Shown one piece after another: positions 46,203 through 52,065 of a stretch of 52,065 nucleotides of DNA (positions are counted from its first letter, which is position 1; each line of letters starts with the position of its first letter). The notes under the pieces were generated by a model. It saw nothing but the letters and a program-made list of their open reading frames with translations. It ran no database searches and was not told the origin of the DNA. Position numbers and translations under genes: made by a program. The stretch comes from Gammaproteobacteria bacterium. GTDB lineage: Bacteria > Pseudomonadota > Gammaproteobacteria > Pseudomonadales > Azotimanducaceae. The stretch is from positions 1-52,065 of the forward strand of contig PCCE01000058.1 in assembly GCA_002731575.1 (NCBI GenBank). The letters are read 5' to 3'.

Positions 46203-48863
46203 TTAAGCTGAATTTTTGGGCGCGAACCAGCCCAGCAAAATTGGCAACAGCAGCAGACTGATCAGCAGCAGCAGGCCAATGGCAATGGTCAACAACAGGC
46301 CGATGGAAGCCGTGCCCTGATGCGGGCTTAGACTGAGTGAACAAAAGGTACCAATGGTTGTCAGGCCGCTTATCAGTACCGCGCGACGCACTGCCGCGTC
46401 TACCGTTTGTCGATCACCATTCGCCGGCTGATGCCCCTGATCTTGTCGGTGGCGATGTACGATGTGGATGCCTGTATCTACACCCAGACCAAGAATCAGC
46501 GGCACCATCAAAATGTTCGCCATATTCAAACTGATACCCAACAGCACGCATAAGGCAAAGGTGAGCACTACGGTCATTGCAATGGGCATCAACACCAGTA
46601 GGGGCAACTTCCAGCCCCGAAAATACAGCAGCAACAAAACGAAAATGACCGCGAAGGCCGTAGTGGTCGCCTGCTGAAAAGACTCCACCACCACTTCGCC
46701 GATCCCCCACTCCACCACACTGCGGCCTGCGGCGTTAGGCGCCACCGAAACAACTTCCGCGATAAAGGCGTCTGTGGCGTCACGATCGTTCAATGCTCGC
46801 ACAGGGTTCACTGACAGCAAATGCTGCCCGTCGGCGGTAATAAGGCGCTGCTGGAACTGGCTGGGCACGTTCTCAAGGCCAAACGGCTGGGCAGCCAATA
46901 GCGCACGGAACTCAGCGAGCGCCTGCGGCATCTGTTGCGCAAGCTGCTGTTCAAATGTCGCCGTCGCAGCTTGGTCTTGAACCAGCCTCTGTGCCGCCAC
47001 GAAAACCGCTTCGGCCTGTTGGCGAGTGCTGCCCTGTAGTGAATCAACTACCTCGCGTAAATATTCCAGCGCCAGTTGGGTAAGTTCCGCATCGTGTTCG
47101 CTCGTTGGAGGCGGCTGCAGTTCGTCCAGCAGCGTTAGCTGTTTAACCAACGCGTTCGCCTTAGTGCCTTGGTTAGCGGGAACAAAATCAGTTGGCGTCG
47201 TTACTGCCCCCACCGTTGGTAGCTGCAGCAGTTGAAGTTTTAGCTCGGCGGCGGCCTGAGCATCAGCGGCCAGCACATGCACACTGTAATCGGTAGTTTG
47301 CTGGTCCTGCTGCAGCTCGAGCAGCGCCTGCATGGCAGGTGCTTGGGCATCACGCATTGCCAACACGCTGTAGTCAAAACGCAGATCCTTGGCGCTCCAC
47401 AAGGCAGCCAATGTCAGAGCAGCAAAGCCTGCGACAACTCCCTTGCTGGGCAATTGATTGAGACTTTGTCGAAAAAGCACGAACAGTGGCGTTAGGGACC
47501 AATGTCCGCCCATGCCAGACTCGGCGCCGTGGACCATGGCTGGCCAGCGCAGTAGTACCGCAGGTATTACCGTTAGGGTCAGTAGCAGTGCAATGACGAT
47601 ACCGCCAGCGCTAATGATTCCTAGTTCAGCGAAGCCGCGATAGGCCGTGGGCAAAAAGGCCAAAAAGCTGGCCGCCGAGGTCAGTGTGCACAGCGCTAGC
47701 GCTGGCCCCGTGTCATGCAGCGCCTGAGACAGTGCCACCGCCATGCTCGCATTGCTCTGCTCCGCCAAATCTGCCGCAGAATGTTTTGCAAGGGTGGCTC
47801 GAGCGCGCAGGGTAAAGTGCACGGCAAAGTCCACACCAAGACCAAAGAACAGCACAATGAATATCATCGACAGGGTGTTCAGTGAACCGACCGTCAATGT
47901 TGCAAATCCAAGAGTCATACTGATACCCATGGCCAGCATCAGGGCAATCGCCATCACAATGCGGCCAGAGCGGATACCCACGTGCAGGATCACCCCCAAC
48001 AGAACCAATGACAGTATGCCTGCCAACTCCACGCCACCTAGCGCTGCGCCAATCTCCTCATGGGCCAGTGCGACTTCCCCAGTTAGCGCCACGCGAACCC
48101 CGGCAGGAGGCGGAAATTCCGCCGAGGTTGCTTGCAGTGCCTCAACAATGGCGGCGTTGGGCAGGGCTGCGCTCAGCTGCTGCAGGCCGGTGCCAATAAT
48201 CAGTTCGATGAATTCCTCGTCGTCGGGCTGCAGCGGGTAGTAACCCTGAAAATCGAGCTGCGCCGCTGGCAGCGAATCAACAATCGATTGCAGGCTTATT
48301 GGCAGCACCTGTCCGGGATTGGCGCTGATAAAGTCGGCATAGGAAAATAGCATGTTGGCGACACTTGCTTCATCCAGCAAGCGCAGCAGCGAGCCTTGGT
48401 TATAGCTCGCGCCGTCCAGCCACCGATCCAACTGGTCCAGATCGAGGAAAAAAAGTTTTTTAGAGGATATAAATTCATCCACGCCGGGAGCAAACACATC
48501 ACTGACAAACTCCTTAGGCAAGCGCTTGGCAAGCCTGCGGGTGTAATCCTGCACCTGCTGGTAATTGTTACCTCGAACAACCAGCACCGCTGTTTGCTGA
48601 AATTGAGGGAAGGCGGCCTTATAGGCCTCGTTGTCCTGAAACCAAGTCAGCGAAGCGGGGGGATCGATAAGCCTGTTAAGGTCAGAATTAAGCGAGCCGT
48701 ACTGCGCAAATACCCACAGCGACAGCAGCGACAGCAAGCCGCTCAAGCACAGAACAAAGCCTGAGCGACGGCTCAGCCAGTTGATCCATCGGCGACTTTT
48801 GGCACCTGGCACACCTGCCGTGCCGCCGGAGGTATTGCCCAAGATGTTGCTCGAGTCAGTCAC
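46203..48863 (-). CDS. MMPL/RND-family exporter, HpnN-like
   Basis: The 886-residue protein has the RND plan. A first membrane helix (FVLCLSGLLSLLSLWVFAQYG, residues 35-55) is followed by a large periplasmic loop (NSDLNRLIDPPASLTWFQDNEAYKAAFPQF), helices at 265-450, a second loop, and a repeat of helices at 720-880. In each half there is a GVDFAVH / GVDTGIH motif like that of proton-relay helices. HpnN relatives move hopanoids; other members export lipids or siderophore-like molecules. Start GTG. It shares its strand with MFS and BVMO genes but has a 221-bp gap before it. Confidence 0.88.
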   Translation of the reverse strand: MTDSSNILGNTSGGTAGVPGAKSRRWINWLSRRSGFVLCLSGLLSLLSLWVFAQYGSLNSDLNRLIDPPASLTWFQDNEAYKAAFPQFQQTAVLVVRGNNYQQVQDYTRRLAKRLPKEFVSDVFAPGVDEFISSKKLFFLDLDQLDRWLDGASYNQGSLLRLLDEASVANMLFSYADFISANPGQVLPISLQSIVDSLPAAQLDFQGYYPLQPDDEEFIELIIGTGLQQLSAALPNAAIVEALQATSAEFPPPAGVRVALTGEVALAHEEIGAALGGVELAGILSLVLLGVILHVGIRSGRIVMAIALMLAMGISMTLGFATLTVGSLNTLSMIFIVLFFGLGVDFAVHFTLRARATLAKHSAADLAEQSNASMAVALSQALHDTGPALALCTLTSAASFLAFLPTAYRGFAELGIISAGGIVIALLLTLTVIPAVLLRWPAMVHGAESGMGGHWSLTPLFVLFRQSLNQLPSKGVVAGFAALTLAALWSAKDLRFDYSVLAMRDAQAPAMQALLELQQDQQTTDYSVHVLAADAQAAAELKLQLLQLPTVGAVTTPTDFVPANQGTKANALVKQLTLLDELQPPPTSEHDAELTQLALEYLREVVDSLQGSTRQQAEAVFVAAQRLVQDQAATATFEQQLAQQMPQALAEFRALLAAQPFGLENVPSQFQQRLITADGQHLLSVNPVRALNDRDATDAFIAEVVSVAPNAAGRSVVEWGIGEVVVESFQQATTTAFAVIFVLLLLYFRGWKLPLLVLMPIAMTVVLTFALCVLLGISLNMANILMVPLILGLGVDTGIHIVHRHRQDQGHQPANGDRQTVDAAVRRAVLISGLTTIGTFCSLSLSPHQGTASIGLLLTIAIGLLLLISLLLLPILLGWFAPKNSA

Positions 48864-49084
48864 AGACGAGCTAACCGTATTCTGAGCACATTACCGCAGC
48901 GAAAATTGTGCTTGGCATACAACAGCACCAGCTCTCCTCAAACCACGCGATCACAGTCGTACCATCGGCTGCTCTGTCCTGAACGGATGGGTTAATCGCC
49001 AAACAGGAGAAAATACGCCAACCATCTGCCTAAGCCAAAGCCCATCATGCGTTAGTGTTGCAAAACGTGACGCACTCAAGGACC

Positions 49085-50365
49085 TCAGGCCGCTGGCGCA
49101 AGCGTGGCAGCAGCCTGGCGTTTGATCATAACGCCGCAGCGCCAGTAGTGGATGACACCCCAAATCAAAATAACGATGGTTGTAGTCAAACCCCAGCGCA
49201 GGCCGTCCTCACCATAGCTTTGAGAAAATACATCACTGAAAAAGCCAACGGTAAACGGCCCTAAGCCTAAGCCAATAATGTTGGTAACAAACAGGTTGAT
49301 GGCCGCTGCTACGGAGCGCATTTCTAGTGGTGTAGAGTTTTGAATCAACGCAAACCCGGGCGCAACATACAGCGTGCCCAGCATTGCTGGCAGCGCATAA
49401 GCAGCTATCGCCATCGTGGGTGTTGTTGCCATAAAGGTTAAAAACAGCAGGGGTAACGTGATCAGCGATGAGATTGCTACCACCCAAGGCAGCCACTGCT
49501 GGCCCCGGCGAGCAGCCATCAAGTCGGCGATACGTCCGCCTAGGTATATGCCGATTGCTCCACCCACGCCAATCAGCAGCGCGAGATAGCTGCCCACCTC
49601 GCCAGTACCCATATCGTGAATGCGCACCAGATAAATGGGTATCCAAATGACCGAGGCATAACCGGCAAAAGACACTAAGGCGCCTGCCACGACAATATGG
49701 CGCAGTACAGAGTTGCGCCAAATAAAACCAACAACCTCCCAGAAGCCGGGCGCGGCAACTTCTTGCTGCAGCGCCTCGGAGTGTCCCCTGGGTGGTTCGA
49801 CAACGGTGAAGCGCACCAGCAAGGCGAGTAAAATACCCGGCAAGCCGACAATGACGAAGGCCGCCTGCCAGCCATACCATTCGTTGATCCAACCGCCAAC
49901 CAAGAAGCCAATCAAAATGCCCCAGTTAATACCGGTGCCGAAAATGGCCATGGCGGTGGACCGTTTTTCCGGTGGATAAAGGTCGGCAATGATGGAATGT
50001 GAGGGCGGATTGGAACCGGCCTCGCCGACCCCTACCCCAATTCGTAGCAGCAGCAACTGCACAAAGTTTGTCGCCAGCGCACACATGGCGGTCATCAAAC
50101 TCCACAGAAATACCGAAAACGAAATCAGGTTGCGTCGGTTATTGCGATCTGCCCACATGGCCATGGGCATGCCTAGGGTGGCATAGAAGACCGCGAACAT
50201 GATGCCGGTCAGCAGACCGAGCTGGGTGTCACTAATAAGCAGCGACTCTTTAATGGGCTGACCCAAAATGCCCATGATCTGCCGATCAACATGGCTTGAG
50301 GTAAAAACTAACACCAGCATAAAAAGCGTGTAGCTCCGCTGCCGGTCGCTTACCTCGTTAGACAT
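49085..50365 (-). CDS. MFS transporter (spinster-like / major facilitator)
   Basis: About 426 residues from ATG 50365, with AGGGGAA upstream. Twelve hydrophobic helices are visible. The first loop motif GMPMAMWADRNNRRNLI and GEAGSNPPSHSIIADLYPPEKRSTAMA are typical of the spinster/GlpT-distant MFS branch that takes up organic acids or aromatic compounds. The N-terminal segment ends DRQIMGILGQPIKESLLISDTQLGLLTG. It precedes the BVMO gene in plus coordinates; both lie on the minus strand with 82 bp between, so the BVMO gene is upstream and may be co-transcribed. Substrate unknown. Confidence 0.9.
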   Translation of the reverse strand: MSNEVSDRQRSYTLFMLVLVFTSSHVDRQIMGILGQPIKESLLISDTQLGLLTGIMFAVFYATLGMPMAMWADRNNRRNLISFSVFLWSLMTAMCALATNFVQLLLLRIGVGVGEAGSNPPSHSIIADLYPPEKRSTAMAIFGTGINWGILIGFLVGGWINEWYGWQAAFVIVGLPGILLALLVRFTVVEPPRGHSEALQQEVAAPGFWEVVGFIWRNSVLRHIVVAGALVSFAGYASVIWIPIYLVRIHDMGTGEVGSYLALLIGVGGAIGIYLGGRIADLMAARRGQQWLPWVVAISSLITLPLLFLTFMATTPTMAIAAYALPAMLGTLYVAPGFALIQNSTPLEMRSVAAAINLFVTNIIGLGLGPFTVGFFSDVFSQSYGEDGLRWGLTTTIVILIWGVIHYWRCGVMIKRQAAATLAPAA

Positions 50366-50447
50366 GCCATTCCCCTGTTTCCCCGAACACCAGAGGCTCA
50401 CCGTAACAGATATACTCCAGCGATTGCGCCGTTAAACTTTAGCTCGT

Positions 50448-52065
50448 TCAGCGCAGCTCAAGTCCTTGCAGGCCACCCTTGGCCCGCCACTTGGCCATCA
50501 GATCAAAAAACTCGATGGGCCCGCCACCATACGTATTATTTTGCGGCTGGGTATTCACCTTGCCTTCGTTGTTGTAATACCCCGGCGTGCACTTCTGCTG
50601 AAAGTCCGCCGTTAAGCGGGCTTTGTCGATAATGGTTTGCACCCACTTACGCTCAGCCGCAGCACTGGCCTCGATACGCGTCGCACCTTGGGCTTTCGCG
50701 CTGTGCAAAATATGCGCTAGGTGCTCGCTTTGTTCGTCCAAGGCGTAGGTATAGGTGGCGGTGAAACCCGACTGGGCCGGACCAAAAAAGAAGCTGTTAG
50801 GAAAACCTCGGCTGTGCATGCCATGGAAGGTTGCTAAGCCATCGGCCCATTTCTCAGACACCGAAAGTCCGTCAACGCCGCGAATCTGATAACCGGCGCG
50901 GCGCGAATAATCTGTACCCACCTCGAAGCCGGTGGCGAAAATAATGCAATCTACCGGATATTCTTGACCCCCAAAAACAATGCCCGTCGCGGTTATTTCC
51001 TCAACCCCACGTCCGTCGGTATCGACTAGGGTCACATTCGGGCGATTGAAGGTCGGCAGATATTCGTCATGAAAACAGGGGCGTTTGCAGAACTGTCGGT
51101 AGTAGGGCTTCAGCGACTCAGCAGTTTGCGAATCGGCTACTGTGGCATCAGCGCGGGCGCGCACCTGCTCCATCTTTCGGTAGTCGGCCAACTCCATCTC
51201 TTTGGCAAGGTTCATATGCTGCATCGCCTTGTCGGTAAGATGCTGCTTCAGCCCAGCCCGGTAAAAATTAGCCGAAAACGGAGCAGCCAGAGCCCACAGC
51301 GCCAGTCGAGCCTTCGACGGTGCTTTGTCGCGCAAGCTGCCGAACAACAGTCGAAACGCCTCGGTCCAGCCATCGGCTACTAAGTCTTCTGTTACCGGCG
51401 CACCAGTCATAATGGACTCAAAGTTGCGCCGACGCTGTTGTTGCCAGCCGCTTTCCTGACTCGCGATCCAGTTCGGGTCCGTGGGCTGATTGTTACGTAC
51501 ATCGACAGATGACGGTGTGCGCTGAAAAACGTATAGATGCTCGGCTGCGGCACCCAAGTGCGGTACACACTGCACAGCGGTGGCACCGGTGCCGATCACC
51601 GCCACACGTTTGCCCTGCAGCTTGTCTAGGCCACCATCAGCACTGCCGCCGGTATAGTCATAGTCCCAGCGGCTGGTATGAAAAGTGTGGCCTTGAAATG
51701 TATTGATGCCCTTTATGGCTGGCAGCTTGGGCCGATTAAGAGGTCCGTTGGAGTGCACTACATAGCGGGCCTTGAGCCGGTCTTGTCGGTCGGTAGAAAC
51801 AATCCAGCGGCCTAGGTCTTCATCCCAGTCCGTAGCCGAGACCATGGTCTGCATGAGCGACCGCTCGCGTAACCCATAGGTTTGGGCGATGACACCACAG
51901 TATTCGAGTGTCTCCGGCGCGTTGGTATACTTTTCTTTCGGTATAAAGCCGATTTTTTCCAACAGCGGAAAATACACATAGGATTCGATGTCACAAGACG
52001 CACCCGGATACCGATTCCAGTGCCAAGTACCGCCAAAGTCACCGCCTTTCTCAATAATGCGAAAG
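50448..52065 (-). CDS. Baeyer-Villiger monooxygenase, second copy (N terminus beyond window)
   Basis: The reading frame is open to the window edge. Beyond the ATG at 51977, upstream codons encode RIIEKGGDFGGTWHWNRYPG, part of the FAD domain, so the true start lies outside. The visible protein (about 539 residues) has the BVMO fingerprint FQGHTFHTSRWDY, the NADPH site GTGATAVQCVPH, and the C-terminal CTPGYYNNEGK. It resembles the BVMO at 6434 over its whole length but has an added segment around FRLLFGSLRDKAPSKARLAL before the KMEQVRARAD region. An oxygen-inserting ketone oxidase; substrate unknown. Confidence 0.93.
   Translation of the reverse strand, partial: FRIIEKGGDFGGTWHWNRYPGASCDIESYVYFPLLEKIGFIPKEKYTNAPETLEYCGVIAQTYGLRERSLMQTMVSATDWDEDLGRWIVSTDRQDRLKARYVVHSNGPLNRPKLPAIKGINTFQGHTFHTSRWDYDYTGGSADGGLDKLQGKRVAVIGTGATAVQCVPHLGAAAEHLYVFQRTPSSVDVRNNQPTDPNWIASQESGWQQQRRRNFESIMTGAPVTEDLVADGWTEAFRLLFGSLRDKAPSKARLALWALAAPFSANFYRAGLKQHLTDKAMQHMNLAKEMELADYRKMEQVRARADATVADSQTAESLKPYYRQFCKRPCFHDEYLPTFNRPNVTLVDTDGRGVEEITATGIVFGGQEYPVDCIIFATGFEVGTDYSRRAGYQIRGVDGLSVSEKWADGLATFHGMHSRGFPNSFFFGPAQSGFTATYTYALDEQSEHLAHILHSAKAQGATRIEASAAAERKWVQTIIDKARLTADFQQKCTPGYYNNEGKVNTQPQNNTYGGGPIEFFDLMAKWRAKGGLQGLELR

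Overview
The window is a gene-dense stretch of bacterial chromosome. It has short intergenic gaps, mostly ATG starts with GGAG-type ribosome sites, and no rRNA, tRNA, IS element, prophage or CRISPR that I can see. Several genes point to a Gammaproteobacterium: a RoxA/YcfD-type ribosomal oxygenase, a DUF2058 protein, PsiE, and the liuB-liuD carboxylase pair. The many Baeyer-Villiger, P450 CYP153, phytanoyl-CoA dioxygenase and acyl-CoA genes recall marine hydrocarbon- and terpenoid-degrading lineages (Cellvibrionales/Spongiibacteraceae-like). That placement is an inference, not a measurement.

Layout. 1-6.3 kb: a VOC protein cut by the window edge and an SDR (minus); then a plus-strand run of GST, an HsaA-like flavoprotein, dgoK, dgoA and a radical SAM enzyme that lacks a normal start codon; a convergent methylthioadenosine phosphorylase follows. 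6.3-13.7 kb: a Baeyer-Villiger monooxygenase (BVMO), then a methyltransferase, the ribosomal oxygenase, an MFS carrier, DUF2058 and a crotonase-fold enzyme on minus; then a plus-strand VOC protein behind a long purine tract. 13.7-21.6 kb: a minus-strand operon-like array coding for a three-subunit molybdenum hydroxylase, an overlapping MoaD/ThiS-like carrier, a small membrane protein, an amidohydrolase, an alpha/beta hydrolase and an unknown protein. 21.6-30.4 kb: a hotdog-fold thioesterase, a DUF4396 membrane protein, an orphan TolC protein, a CYP153-like P450, a MaoC protein, a CPBP protease, a nitroreductase, a haloalkane-dehalogenase-like hydrolase and an SDR. 30.6-34.6 kb: lacZ, divergent from an SDR that may be a galactose dehydrogenase. 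34.6-41.7 kb: two phytanoyl-CoA dioxygenase-family proteins around an aldehyde dehydrogenase, psiE, an acyl-CoA synthetase and a class III CoA-transferase. 41.7-45.4 kb: methylcrotonyl-CoA carboxylase genes liuB (interrupted by an in-frame TAA) and liuD. 45.4-52 kb: a type II lumazine synthase controlled by a clear FMN riboswitch with its own promoter, an MMPL/RND exporter, an MFS carrier and a second BVMO running off the edge.

How it fits together. Most genes could take part in oxidising and shortening branched, cyclic or long-chain carbon skeletons: P450 and BVMOs (oxygen insertion), hydrolases (ring or ester opening), SDRs and ALDH (alcohol and aldehyde oxidation), CoA ligase and CoA-transferase (activation), crotonase and MaoC (hydration), and methylcrotonyl-CoA carboxylase (methyl-branched ends). 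A second theme is galactose use by the De Ley-Doudoroff route (LacZ, candidate galactose dehydrogenase, DgoK, DgoA). The items most worth checking are the molybdenum hydroxylase/MoaD operon, the radical SAM gene with an apparent ATC start beside mtnP, the TAA inside liuB, and the riboswitch-ribH unit.
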